Shown here piece by piece: positions 26,999 to 36,058 of a DNA stretch of 64,000 nt. The translations under genes and the position numbers were made by a program. Each line of letters begins with the position of its first letter. The first letter of the stretch is position 1. The notes beneath the pieces were generated by a model. It saw only the letters and a list, made by a program, of their open reading frames with translations. It was not told where the DNA came from and made no database searches. Source of the DNA: Clostridia bacterium (GTDB lineage: Bacteria > Bacillota > Clostridia > TANB77 > CAG-465). The stretch is taken from NCBI GenBank assembly GCA_030524345.1, contig JAUNGP010000009.1, positions 1 through 64,000 of the forward strand, given 5' to 3'.

Positions 26999-27760
26999 TT
27001 AACCTTGCTCTTTTATATACTCATCAAGAACTTGATTTACATCCCCATCCATTCTTATTCTACCTTCTTTTAACCAAATTGCCCTATCACAAAATGATTT
27101 TACTTGTGAGATATTATGAGAAACAAACACCATTGTTTTTCCTTGTTTCTTTAATTCTTGCATCTTATTCAAACACTTTGCTTGGAAATGAGCGTCCCCT
27201 ACTGCAAGTATCTCATCAATTAAAAGTACATCAGCTTGAACATTTACTGCAATAGAGAAAGCAAGTCTCATATACATTCCAGAAGAATATGTTCTAACAG
27301 GTGAGTCAATAAACTTTCCAAGTTCAGAAAATTCTATTATTTTATCTATTATTTTGTCAACATCTTTTCTTCCAAGCCCATACATAGAGGCATTAAAATA
27401 TATATTTTCTCTACCTGTAAAATCAGTATTAAATCCTGCGCCAAGTTCAAGCAAACTTGAAATTTTTCCTTTTATGTCGATTGTTCCTTTTTCAGGATAA
27501 ATGATTTTAGTCATTAGTTTTAAAAGTGTAGATTTACCACTTCCATTAACACCAATTAGTGCTACTGTTTGTCCTTTATTTATTTCACATGAGATATCAT
27601 GTAACACTACATGCTTTCTTTTCTTATTTCTTTTTAAATTTCCAAGTTTTTCTTTTAAAAAATATGCTTTATCTTCCCAAATCACAAATTCCTTAGTCAG
27701 ATTTTGTACTTTTATGACTACATCATTTTCTTTTTTATTTTTATTTCTCTTAGCCATCAT
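26999..27760 (-). CDS. ABC transporter ATPase for polysaccharide export (Wzt/TagH type)
   Basis: The 253-residue ATPase has Walker A GVNGSGKST (70-78), signature YSSGM (158-162), Walker B LLIDE (179-183) and the H-loop His (VSHN). The FEELGAGF-like segment (LLELGAGFNTDFTGREN) is typical of Wzt/TagH exporters. It ends soon after the nucleotide-binding domain and lacks the C-terminal carbohydrate-binding domain found in some Wzt proteins, as in TagH-like short forms. It follows the permease with no intervening base. Together they would export the lipid-linked glycan. Confidence 0.9.
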   Translation of the reverse strand: MMAKRNKNKKENDVVIKVQNLTKEFVIWEDKAYFLKEKLGNLKRNKKRKHVVLHDISCEINKGQTVALIGVNGSGKSTLLKLMTKIIYPEKGTIDIKGKISSLLELGAGFNTDFTGRENIYFNASMYGLGRKDVDKIIDKIIEFSELGKFIDSPVRTYSSGMYMRLAFSIAVNVQADVLLIDEILAVGDAHFQAKCLNKMQELKKQGKTMVFVSHNISQVKSFCDRAIWLKEGRIRMDGDVNQVLDEYIKEQG

Positions 27761-28543
27761 CTATACCTCCTCAGCAAAACGTCTTTGTAATTTAGCAAAT
27801 ACTAAATAGCCTAACACAAGAGCACCTAAAGCAATTAATACAGTGATACCAAGACTAGATAAATCTGGTAATTTTTGATTGTATAAAATATCCTGATAAG
27901 CAACCATAAGCCTTGTCATAGGATTCCACATATAAATACTTTGATACTTTTCTGGTACCATAGTTACACTATAAAGTATTGGTGTAGCATACATCCATAT
28001 CATCATAATTGGATTCATCATATATAGGACATATCTAAAATAAACATTTACATAACTTAAAAAGAATATAAGTCCTAAATTAAATATTGCCTGTATTAAT
28101 ATTATTACTGGTAAAAATAATGCTGTCCATGATATACCAACACCTGATACAAGTAAAGCAATAAAAATAATTACAGCACTACATAAGTAATTAAATAAAT
28201 TACTAATAACAGTTGCAATTGGCAATATCTCTCTTGGGAAATATACTTTTTTTAATATACTAGCATTATTACTTACACACGATGACCCCATAAATATACT
28301 ATTTTGGAAACAATTCCAAGGCATAAGACAAATAAACAAATATATTGGATAATTTTCTATATCATTTCTAAATACAATTGAAAATACTACTGAATAAACA
28401 AGTAGCATAAATAATGGATTTAATAAGGTCCATAAAAATCCTAAAACAGAACCTTTATATCTTCCTCTAATATCTTGTTTGACTAATGTATATAACATAT
28501 GTCTATATCTATAAATTTCTTTAAATTTTTCAATCAGTTTCAT
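27761..28543 (-). CDS. ABC-2 type polysaccharide export permease (Wzm/TagG type)
   Basis: A 260-residue membrane protein with six helices and the conserved VKQDIRGRYKGSVLGFLWTLLNPL motif at 19-42, typical of O-antigen and teichoic-acid export permeases. The last sense codons overlap the ribosome site of the ATPase gene. It has its own promoter, so the exporter can head the whole glycosyltransferase run behind it. Confidence 0.9.
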   Translation of the reverse strand: MKLIEKFKEIYRYRHMLYTLVKQDIRGRYKGSVLGFLWTLLNPLFMLLVYSVVFSIVFRNDIENYPIYLFICLMPWNCFQNSIFMGSSCVSNNASILKKVYFPREILPIATVISNLFNYLCSAVIIFIALLVSGVGISWTALFLPVIILIQAIFNLGLIFFLSYVNVYFRYVLYMMNPIMMIWMYATPILYSVTMVPEKYQSIYMWNPMTRLMVAYQDILYNQKLPDLSSLGITVLIALGALVLGYLVFAKLQRRFAEEV

Positions 28544-28632
28544 ATCCTTCTCCTTCTTTTAAACAACTTTTTATTTTACCCCTTACAAACTGCTATTTTT
28601 CAAGTATTTTTAATACATCACCACCTTCCCAG

Positions 28633-28660
28633 ATTATATCATACTATTATGATTTTTCAA
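28633..28660 (-). promoter_or_regulatory. Promoter of the ABC exporter operon
   Basis: TTGAAA (28655-28660), 16-base spacer, perfect TATAAT (28633-28638). I see no promoter as clear between here and 18255, so it may drive all genes down to the DUF2142 copies. Confidence 0.6.
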
Positions 28661-28679
28661 AGCTTTTTAGTAAAAAACA

Positions 28680-28727
28680 GACAAAAAAATAAATAACATG
28701 AATCATCATAATTCATGTTATTTATTT
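28680..28727 (-). terminator. Terminator of the phosphohexomutase gene
   Basis: A perfect 16-base stem (28687-28702 with 28712-28727) followed by a U-rich run in the minus direction. Confidence 0.8.
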
Positions 28728-28730
28728 ATA

Positions 28731-30104
28731 TTATTTTAAAAGGGACATAAATTCATTTTCAATTTCTTTTACATCTTCTTCTGTTTTTCCCTCAAATCTT
28801 GCTGTAATATTTGGACCCGTATTAGAGGCTCTGACCAAAGCCCAGCCATTATCAAATTCTGCCCTTACTCCATCAATATCATTGATTTTATATTCTTGCA
28901 TTCTACAATAAGATTTGACTTTCTCAATCACTTTAAATTTTTCCTCATCACTTGATTTGATAACAATCTCTGGTGTAGAATAATATTTATTAACACCTTC
29001 TAATAAACCATCTATGTCCTTATCAGTATGAGATAAAACCTCTATCAATCTTAATCCTGCATAGATACCATCATCTATATTTGGCCATTTATCATTGAAC
29101 CATACATGACCTGAAAGTTCATTTCCAAAAGCAAAATTTCCTTCTCTCATTTTAGCTCTCATGTATGAATTTCCCGTTCTATAACATACTGGATTTCCTC
29201 CAAGTCTTATGATTTCATCTGCTAGTGCTTTCGTACATTTTACATCAAATAACGCATTTTTATTGGATACTTTACTCATAATATCACGCCAAATAATAAT
29301 TGCATAAAAATCAATAAATATCATTTTACCTTTATTATCTATAATACCTACTCTGTCTCCGTCTCCATCTATTCCAATACCAATATCTGCCTTTTCTTCA
29401 AGTACTTTTTTCTTTAATGCTTCATTATTTTTTTCGACACTTGGATCTGGATGATGATTTGGAAAATCAGGATCTGAATCACAAAAGATTGGTACATATT
29501 CAATATTTTCAAACATGTCAAACACATCTTTTATAATAATAGAGCCAGTACCATTTCCTGCATCGATTACTGCTTTAATTTTTCTATCACCAAGGCTGAT
29601 AGAACTTCTAATTAAATTTAAATAATCTTCCCTTACGTCAACATTTTCTACTTTACCATCACCTGAGTAAAAACTACATGCCTCGGTAAACGTTCTAAAG
29701 TCTTGTATCATTTGTCCACAAGCATTTCCGAAATCATCAAAGGCCATTTTAAAGCCATTATATTCTTTTGGATTATGACTTGCAGTAATCATAATTCCAG
29801 GATCTATTTCCAAATGTTTTTGTGCAAAATAATACATTGGAGTTGTAACAAGTCCTAAAAACTTTACATCAACCCCAGTACTCGTTATTCCCTCAATCAA
29901 AGCATCTGATAGAGGAATAGAAGACACTCTATTATCATGGCCAACTAAACATTTTGTATACCCTCTATCTTGAATATAAGTTCCAAAAGAAAGTCCAATT
30001 GTATATGCTACATCTTCTGTTAAATCATCTCCATACACTGCTCTAATATCATATCCTCTGAAGATATTAGGATTTATATTCCTATCAATTTTATATTTAT
30101 TCAT
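28731..30104 (-). CDS. Phosphomannomutase/phosphoglucomutase
   Basis: A 457-residue alpha-D-phosphohexomutase. IFRGYDIRAVYG (N-terminus), the phosphoserine loop TASHNP (Ser109), the metal loop GIDGDGDRVG, NELSGH and the phosphate-binding RASNTGP are all present. The ASNTGP ending is typical of the bifunctional PMM/PGM (AlgC/ManB) group, which makes mannose-1-P or glucose-1-P for nucleotide sugars. The start at 30104 has AGGTGAT just ahead. It lies beside the exporter and likely supplies glycan precursors. It belongs to the same superfamily as GlmM at 190-1554. Confidence 0.9.
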   Translation of the reverse strand: MNKYKIDRNINPNIFRGYDIRAVYGDDLTEDVAYTIGLSFGTYIQDRGYTKCLVGHDNRVSSIPLSDALIEGITSTGVDVKFLGLVTTPMYYFAQKHLEIDPGIMITASHNPKEYNGFKMAFDDFGNACGQMIQDFRTFTEACSFYSGDGKVENVDVREDYLNLIRSSISLGDRKIKAVIDAGNGTGSIIIKDVFDMFENIEYVPIFCDSDPDFPNHHPDPSVEKNNEALKKKVLEEKADIGIGIDGDGDRVGIIDNKGKMIFIDFYAIIIWRDIMSKVSNKNALFDVKCTKALADEIIRLGGNPVCYRTGNSYMRAKMREGNFAFGNELSGHVWFNDKWPNIDDGIYAGLRLIEVLSHTDKDIDGLLEGVNKYYSTPEIVIKSSDEEKFKVIEKVKSYCRMQEYKINDIDGVRAEFDNGWALVRASNTGPNITARFEGKTEEDVKEIENEFMSLLK

Positions 30105-30169
30105 AACATCACCTGCCACCATTATATCATAGTTTTATTGAAATGAAAAGCCATTTTAAAAATAGAGCA

Positions 30170-30224
30170 TATAAAAATAGAAAATGAGATAAAGTACAAA
30201 ATTTTTACTCTATCTCATTTCCAT
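30170..30224 (-). terminator. Terminator of the 67-residue protein gene
   Basis: AAATGAGATA (30182-30191) pairs with TATCTCATTT (30211-30220), extended by AAGTA/TACTC with one mismatch. A U-rich tail follows in the minus direction. Confidence 0.6.
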
Positions 30225-30230
30225 TCAATA

Positions 30231-30434
30231 TTAAGCAGGTATCGGCACCGCTATACAAATCATGTTTCCATTCCCATCGTTTGTAGCGATACACTCAACT
30301 ACATCATGTCCATCAACATGTTTGATGATAGTAGCCATCTGCTCATCTGTATACTCTGAAAACAGATCCCGTGCTAAATCTTCAACGTAGTTACCATTTT
30401 TCTTGCTCACATTGATATAAACCTTTTCTGCCAT
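30231..30434 (-). CDS. 67-residue orphan protein, unknown
   Basis: A small soluble protein with a predicted alpha/beta pattern: VYINVSKKN (strand), an amphipathic helix (about 18-40), then VVECIATNDGNGNMICIAVPIPA (two strands). It has no signal or membrane segment. It has a perfect consensus promoter, a strong GAGGAG site and its own terminator, so it should be a well-expressed single-gene unit. I recognise no family. Confidence 0.75.
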   Translation of the reverse strand: MAEKVYINVSKKNGNYVEDLARDLFSEYTDEQMATIIKHVDGHDVVECIATNDGNGNMICIAVPIPA

Positions 30435-30496
30435 TTTTGTTTTCTCCTCTTTTAAATATTAATCTTCATTTCTATTTTAATATATGTTACATTAAT

Positions 30497-30525
30497 ATTA
30501 TATCATTTTTACATTTTTATGTCAA
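30497..30525 (-). promoter_or_regulatory. Perfect consensus promoter of the 67-residue gene
   Basis: TTGACA (30520-30525), 17-base spacer, TATAAT (30497-30502), both hexamers perfect, starting 6 bases past the pbp2 stop codon. Confidence 0.75.
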
Positions 30526-30530
30526 CAAAT

Positions 30531-32642
30531 TTAAAAATTAACACTACTTTCAACTATATTTTGCACCTTTTCATTTTCTTTATCTTCACTAGTCATGTTG
30601 AAATATTCATCTGTAATAGCTCTTACAACATGTGCTGTATATAGACCTTCTTCACCATGTTCTATAATAGCTACAACTGCAATTTTAGGATTATCATATG
30701 GAGCAAATCCAACAAATATTCCATTATTTGAACCAGTTGTTACCTGCGACGTACCAGTTTTTCCCCCAACTTGAATGCTACTTCCATAAAATATAGAACT
30801 TGCAGTACCTCCAGTCTCACTTGTAACAGATAACATTCCCTCTTTTACACGATTAATCAGATCTGCATCAAGTCCGATATTCTTAGCTTCAAAGTCTACT
30901 CCTGTAAACTTTTTAGAATACTCAATTAATTCTCTAAGGGAAATTTCTTCTCCATCGCTTTTTTCTACTTTCTTGATAATAGATACTTTATTTAGATTAC
31001 CACCATTTGCTATTGTTGCAATATAGTTTGCAAGTTGAATTGGCGTATAGGCATTATATGACTGCCCAATAGCTGCAGATAAGGTATCACCTAAGTACCA
31101 TCCACTATCCGGCTTGTTTTCTCCAGCAATAACGCCAGAAGATTCTTGGCTAAGTTCTATTCCTGTTTTTTGTCCCAGTCCAAATAACTTGGCGGTACTG
31201 ACAATTTCATCAATTCCAATTCTTCTTCCAACTTCATAAAAATAACAGTTACATGAACCTTTTATAGCTCCTGCCAAATTGATAGCTCCATGAGTTGTAC
31301 CATTATATGTATATAGCCAACATTTTGGATGATATCCATAAGGATAAATGCCCGGATCATAATATATTTCATCCGGAGTAATTCCATTTGATTTAACCCC
31401 TGCAATACCAACCAGCATCTTATAAGTAGACCCGGGAGAATAAATACCTGAAATGGCTCTATTTAACATAGGGTTTGTTTCATCATTGATAATTTTATTC
31501 CAGTTTTCTGTTGAAATGCCTCCAACAAAATCATTTATTTCATAAGTAGGATAACTTGCCATAGCAAGCACTTCACCAGTTTGAACATCTAAAACTACCA
31601 CCGCACCGGCATTGGTATCTTCTATAGGTTCTCCTGTTATCTCACCACTCTTAAGTCTATTTATTGTGTCCAATAATGCATTTTCTGCAACAGCTTGAAG
31701 CCTATAATCAATTGTTAGCGTTACATTATTTCCTGATATGGCATCCTTACTATAGGTCTCAGATGAAACATTTCCTTTGGAATCTGTGATAACTTTTTTT
31801 TCGCCATCTTCTCCCCTTAAATATTTTTCAAAAGATTCCTCGATTCCTGATTTTCCAATAATGCTATTTAAAGTATATCCTTCTTCTTTTTTATTTGCAT
31901 ATTCAGTACTATTTATTTTACTAACATATCCAATTACGTGTGCTGCCACGGTTCCATTAGGGTAATATCTTTTCGGAACAGTAACGATATTGATACCATA
32001 CAGCTCGCTTTTTGATTCCTCAATTTGTGCAACAGACTTGTCTGATATATCTTTAGCAATCAACGCACTATTAAATAAAGAGTATCCATTTAAGTTTCCC
32101 TCGTATTTTACCTCTATGATTTTAATTTGCATTGTTCTATCTTCTATACCCTCTAAATCATATTTTTTTATATAATAATCAATGACTTGTTCAAAATTAA
32201 GAGAAGTATCTATGTTTACAGATTCTTTCCATTTTATTTCTTTTTCTTCATCAGAAAAATTAAAGCCAGACAAATCCTCTTTAATTGGAAAAGTAGAATA
32301 TATTTTATCACCATTTGACTCTAAAATTTCAATGAGTTTTTTAATAGAGTCATTTTGCTCATATGCTTCTACTCTTACCTTATATAATTCAACGTTATAT
32401 GATAATTTATTGGTTGCAAGTACAATCCCATTTCTATCGTATATTTCACCACGAGATGCAGAAACAGTTTCAGTTCTAACCATTCTTTTTTCTGCCTGTT
32501 CCCTATAAGTTGATCCTTCTAGTATTTGTAAATTAAAAAGTTGAAGTATAAATATTCCAGAAATAATTAGAATGATAATGGACATAACAAGTTCTCTATT
32601 ATTAAAAAAGTCCATTATTTTTTCAAATATTTTTTTTAACAT
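30531..32642 (-). CDS. pbp2: Class B penicillin-binding protein 2 (elongasome transpeptidase)
   Basis: This 703-residue transpeptidase has an N-terminal membrane helix (about 20-38), a dimerisation domain with the RGEIYDRNG motif, and the penicillin-binding domain with STYK (405-408), SCN (463-465) and KTGT (628-631). It cross-links peptidoglycan with RodA during cell elongation. The ATG at 32642 overlaps the mreD stop by one base (TGATG), with GGAGG 5 bases ahead; a TTG one codon earlier is too close to that site. The position after mreBCD supports the elongasome role. Confidence 0.9.
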   Translation of the reverse strand: MLKKIFEKIMDFFNNRELVMSIIILIISGIFILQLFNLQILEGSTYREQAEKRMVRTETVSASRGEIYDRNGIVLATNKLSYNVELYKVRVEAYEQNDSIKKLIEILESNGDKIYSTFPIKEDLSGFNFSDEEKEIKWKESVNIDTSLNFEQVIDYYIKKYDLEGIEDRTMQIKIIEVKYEGNLNGYSLFNSALIAKDISDKSVAQIEESKSELYGINIVTVPKRYYPNGTVAAHVIGYVSKINSTEYANKKEEGYTLNSIIGKSGIEESFEKYLRGEDGEKKVITDSKGNVSSETYSKDAISGNNVTLTIDYRLQAVAENALLDTINRLKSGEITGEPIEDTNAGAVVVLDVQTGEVLAMASYPTYEINDFVGGISTENWNKIINDETNPMLNRAISGIYSPGSTYKMLVGIAGVKSNGITPDEIYYDPGIYPYGYHPKCWLYTYNGTTHGAINLAGAIKGSCNCYFYEVGRRIGIDEIVSTAKLFGLGQKTGIELSQESSGVIAGENKPDSGWYLGDTLSAAIGQSYNAYTPIQLANYIATIANGGNLNKVSIIKKVEKSDGEEISLRELIEYSKKFTGVDFEAKNIGLDADLINRVKEGMLSVTSETGGTASSIFYGSSIQVGGKTGTSQVTTGSNNGIFVGFAPYDNPKIAVVAIIEHGEEGLYTAHVVRAITDEYFNMTSEDKENEKVQNIVESSVNF

Positions 32643-33172
32643 CAATACCTCCTTTTTATCTCATACATATTTGATTCATCATCAACACTTTTTGCAATTT
32701 TATAAATGAGTTCATATATCACATATACAATAATAATATTGAGCACGGAACTCATAAACATTTGCTTGATTAAATAAAATATACTACTATAAGATCCCGT
32801 TACTACAGTATAAGCAATATACTGTATTGCCTCAAAAATAATCACTGCAATTAAAGTGACATATACAAGAGACAATTTATTCTCCTTTCTATAATTATAA
32901 TTTAAAAATCCGATCGTCATACCAGTAATGGTATAAGCTATCGTAAATATACCATAAGTATTGCCAAATAAAATATCTGTAAGAATTCCAATCAAAAAGG
33001 AAAAGATTCCTCCAGTATAAAGTCCAAACCAAAGGCTTACCACAATTACAGATATCAATATTAGATTTGGTTTTGTTCCAAACAATGTATGATTATTGAT
33101 TACAAATAATTGCAACATATAGATTACTACAATTATCAAAAAAATATAAATAGTTTTTAACGTTTTTTTCAA
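32642..33172 (-). CDS. mreD: Rod shape-determining membrane protein MreD
   Basis: A 176-residue protein with five or six membrane helices, including the MreD-like GGIFSFLIGILTDILFG segment. MreD is part of the MreBCD elongasome scaffold. The likely start is TTG at 33172, with no ATG available in frame before it and only a weak ribosome site, so it probably depends on translational coupling to mreC 16 bases upstream. Confidence 0.85.
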   Translation of the reverse strand: MKKTLKTIYIFLIIVVIYMLQLFVINNHTLFGTKPNLILISVIVVSLWFGLYTGGIFSFLIGILTDILFGNTYGIFTIAYTITGMTIGFLNYNYRKENKLSLVYVTLIAVIIFEAIQYIAYTVVTGSYSSIFYLIKQMFMSSVLNIIIVYVIYELIYKIAKSVDDESNMYEIKRRY

Positions 33173-33188
33173 TGTTTCATCATCCCAT

Positions 33189-34034
33189 CTAATTTATAAT
33201 TACTCCAACTTCTGATACTCTTCTAATATCAACATTAGGTTCTACGATTGCATATCTACCAATATCATTCTTCTTATTTACTACCTCTATTATTTTTCCA
33301 ACAGGAATAGAGCTTGGATACATCGAACCTAGTCCTGAAGTATATAGCACATCTGATACTGCAATTTCAGTATCTAGAGGTATATAAGTAAGTTTTAGTT
33401 TATTTTCAGATTTCAGTTCTAAGTCTCCTTTCAACATTGCAGGTTCGTTGATAGTACTAACCGTAACGCTAACAGAAGATGTTGGATCTAATATTGTTGT
33501 TACAACACTACTATCCTCATTTACAGCCGAAATATACCCTACAAGTCCCTTCTCATGTACCACAGCTTGTTTTAATTTCACTCCATCTTTGGAGCCTAAA
33601 TTAATGGTAAAAGTTTGTGTCCAATTATCATGCTCTCTAAAAATCACATTTCCAAGTTTAATATCAAAATGCTGATATTCCTTACTAATATTTAACATAT
33701 TTTTTAAAGAGACATTTTCATCTAATATTCTTTTACTCTCTAATGCTTGTAACTTTAATTCTTCATTTTCCTGTTTTAAGGCTTCATTTTCAGCAAGGAT
33801 ACTTTCTGAATCTTTGAATAAATTATTTACTCCAGAAGTAGTTCCAGTACAAATATCATATAGGAAAGTAATTGGTTTTGAAATGATAGTAGACAGTTTA
33901 TTTACAATCACATTAGAACTATTTCTAAAAAAGAAGGCAACAAACATAATCATAAATATAAAAAATACTATGACAAATATTATTCTTTTTTTATTGTTAC
34001 TTTTTTCTTCATTAAAATTATATCTATAATTCAT
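33189..34034 (-). CDS. mreC: Rod shape-determining protein MreC
   Basis: The 281-residue protein has one N-terminal membrane helix (about 15-37), a coiled-coil (about 75-110) and the two beta-barrel periplasmic-type domains (NLGSKDGVKLKQAVV, GLGSMYPSSIPVGKI) typical of MreC. It links MreB inside to PBP2 outside. The ATG at 34034 has AGGAG 6 bases ahead; a TTG one codon earlier is too close. Confidence 0.9.
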   Translation of the reverse strand: MNYRYNFNEEKSNNKKRIIFVIVFFIFMIMFVAFFFRNSSNVIVNKLSTIISKPITFLYDICTGTTSGVNNLFKDSESILAENEALKQENEELKLQALESKRILDENVSLKNMLNISKEYQHFDIKLGNVIFREHDNWTQTFTINLGSKDGVKLKQAVVHEKGLVGYISAVNEDSSVVTTILDPTSSVSVTVSTINEPAMLKGDLELKSENKLKLTYIPLDTEIAVSDVLYTSGLGSMYPSSIPVGKIIEVVNKKNDIGRYAIVEPNVDIRRVSEVGVIIN

Positions 34035-34043
34035 CAAATTCTC

Positions 34044-35060
34044 CTAATTATCTTTCTTTGTTTTTACAGCTTTTTTTAACACCTCAATACTATCAAGAGA
34101 CATTCCAACACCACGTATTACACACTCACTTGGATTTTCCGCAAAATACACTGGCATTCCAGTCTCATTACTAATAAATCTATCTAAATTTTTAATTTGC
34201 GAACATGCACCAGAAAGTACAATTCCTTTAGCCATTATATCTGCGGCAAGTTCTGGTGGTGTTTGCTCCAGTGTTAGCTTGATAACTCTCATGATCTCAT
34301 TTAAAGAATCACTCATAGCAAGTCTTATGTCCTCTGTAGTTACCGTGATTGTCTCTGGAAGACCTGTTGTTAAATTTCTTCCCTTAATATTAACTTTTTC
34401 CTCTGTCATAGCAGAAGTAGCAGCGCCTATTTGTTTCTTTACTTCTTCAGCTTCTCCCTCTCCAATGATGACATTAAATGTTCTCTTTATATATTCCACA
34501 ATATCTTTATCTAATTTTTCACCTGCAACTCTAATAGAGTGTGATACTACAATGCCACCAAGAGATAAAACTGCCATTTCACTCGTTCCACCACCTATAT
34601 CGATAATCATAGAGCCTTCTGGTTGTTCAACCTGTATTCCAGCTCCAATTGCCGCTGCCATAACTTCTTCCATTAAGTATACGTCTTTTCCAGCCTTGTA
34701 TGCTACACCTTCCACAGCTCTTTCTTCCACATCAGTAATCTCTGATGGAATGGAAATAACAATTCTTGGTCTAGAAAATAAACTTTTTGGTATCACTCTT
34801 GAAATAAGTGTTTGAATTAGCATTTTTGTAGCTCCAAAATCTGCTATCACGCCATCTTTTAATGGCTTTAATGCAACGATATTATCAGGAGTTCTCCCAA
34901 GCATTTCTTTTGCCTGGTTTCCAACTGCAAGTACTTCACCAGTTATTTTATTAATAGCCACTACCGTTGGCTCTGAAAGTACGATTCCCTTACCTCTCAC
35001 ATGAATTCTTATATTAGATGTTCCTAGATCTATTCCTACGTCTTTTGATATAACTCCCAT
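34044..35060 (-). CDS. mreB: Actin-like cell-shape protein MreB
   Basis: A 338-residue actin homologue. GIDLGTSNIRIHV (phosphate 1), MIDIGGGTSEMAV (phosphate 2) and GIVLSGACSQIKNL (adenosine site) are the expected nucleotide-binding loops. It forms membrane-bound filaments that direct the elongasome. The name MreB is used in the broad sense; whether it is MreB or an Mbl-type paralogue cannot be decided. AGGTGGGG precedes the ATG. It is followed 9 bases later by mreC. Confidence 0.92.
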   Translation of the reverse strand: MGVISKDVGIDLGTSNIRIHVRGKGIVLSEPTVVAINKITGEVLAVGNQAKEMLGRTPDNIVALKPLKDGVIADFGATKMLIQTLISRVIPKSLFSRPRIVISIPSEITDVEERAVEGVAYKAGKDVYLMEEVMAAAIGAGIQVEQPEGSMIIDIGGGTSEMAVLSLGGIVVSHSIRVAGEKLDKDIVEYIKRTFNVIIGEGEAEEVKKQIGAATSAMTEEKVNIKGRNLTTGLPETITVTTEDIRLAMSDSLNEIMRVIKLTLEQTPPELAADIMAKGIVLSGACSQIKNLDRFISNETGMPVYFAENPSECVIRGVGMSLDSIEVLKKAVKTKKDN

Positions 35061-35079
35061 ATTTTCCCCACCTTTTCAA

Positions 35080-35751
35080 TTAAAAATATTTTTCTTCCTT
35101 TAAACTAATATATTGATTATTTGCAATAATGATATGATCCAATAATTGTATTTCAAAAATATTAGCATATTCTTTGATATTCTTTGTAAATCTTATATCT
35201 TGTTTGCTTGGAACAATACTACCACTCGGATGATTATGAACAAGTATGATAGAAGATGCCATTTGTTTAAGAGGCTCAGCAAATAATTCTTTGATACCAA
35301 TATGAATTCTATCATTTCCGCCAATAGCATTTGTCACAATCGATATAATATTATTTTGTTTATTTAGTAAGATCGTTTTCAAGCACTCTTGCTTTTGTCC
35401 AATATATTCATTCACCAATAGTTTAAAAACATCAGATGGTGAAATAATTTTTTCCTTTTTAATACTATATATATTAGAGATTCTTTTTGAAAGCTCAATT
35501 ACTGCTTGTATTTGAATTGCTTTGACTCTTCCTATTCCTTCAAATTCCTTTAATTCTTGAAGTGAAAGACTTGTTAAATATTCAAGATCTGATACATTTA
35601 TTTTATCAGGCTTTCCTTTCAACATATTTTGTGCAATTTGTAAACAATTTAATCTTGTTGTTCCATTTTTTATGATAATTGCCAAAAGTTCTGAATTTGT
35701 CATAACGGACGGGCCATGTAGTTCCAACTTTTCATAAGGCCTATCACTCAT
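35080..35751 (-). CDS. radC: RadC-family JAB/MPN protein
   Basis: A 223-residue protein with an N-terminal helix-hairpin-helix (about 18-90) and a JAB1/MPN domain with the metal motif H172-x-H174, then S-x-x-x-x-D185 (HNHPSGSIVPSKQD). The biochemical role of RadC is unclear despite its name. Residues typical of the RadC N-terminus (D-L-P before MSDRP) are encoded in frame upstream of the ATG, but there is no standard start codon there. The ATG has no good ribosome site. Position between mreB and DUF4321 is the common Clostridia order. Confidence 0.85.
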   Translation of the reverse strand: MSDRPYEKLELHGPSVMTNSELLAIIIKNGTTRLNCLQIAQNMLKGKPDKINVSDLEYLTSLSLQELKEFEGIGRVKAIQIQAVIELSKRISNIYSIKKEKIISPSDVFKLLVNEYIGQKQECLKTILLNKQNNIISIVTNAIGGNDRIHIGIKELFAEPLKQMASSIILVHNHPSGSIVPSKQDIRFTKNIKEYANIFEIQLLDHIIIANNQYISLKEEKYF

Positions 35752-35762
35752 TGGTAAATCGA

Positions 35763-36023
35763 TTATAACTTAATCCATCCTGTTATTACTTTTCCAATAA
35801 AGGCAAATAGTATCATACCAATTACTCCGCCTATACTTACCTTACACCATATTCCAATTGTAAATTGTAGAAAACTCAAATCAACTGTAAGTGGTGTTTT
35901 AAGTCCAATTTCTCCTCCAATAGATAACCAACTTAACATTCTAACTCCTGATACTGCCTCTCCAAAGGCGATTCCTACAATCATACCTAGTACACAAAAT
36001 ACTATTATCATTACTCTTCTCAT
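35763..36023 (-). CDS. DUF4321 small membrane protein
   Basis: An 86-residue protein with two membrane helices (about 5-22 and 60-82) joined by a conserved loop (WLSIGGEIGLKTPLTVDLSFLQ), matching DUF4321. It is a regular neighbour of radC and mreB in Clostridia and is of unknown function. GAGGGGGAAAA precedes the ATG. Confidence 0.8.
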   Translation of the reverse strand: MRRVMIIVFCVLGMIVGIAFGEAVSGVRMLSWLSIGGEIGLKTPLTVDLSFLQFTIGIWCKVSIGGVIGMILFAFIGKVITGWIKL

Positions 36024-36058
36024 ATGTTTTCCCCCTCAAAATTTTATCTTTTGTTATA

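Noticed and set aside
34279-34815. 178-codon open frame on the plus strand
   Set aside because: It lies fully antisense to mreB, has no ribosome site, and its composition mirrors the codon bias of the mreB frame.
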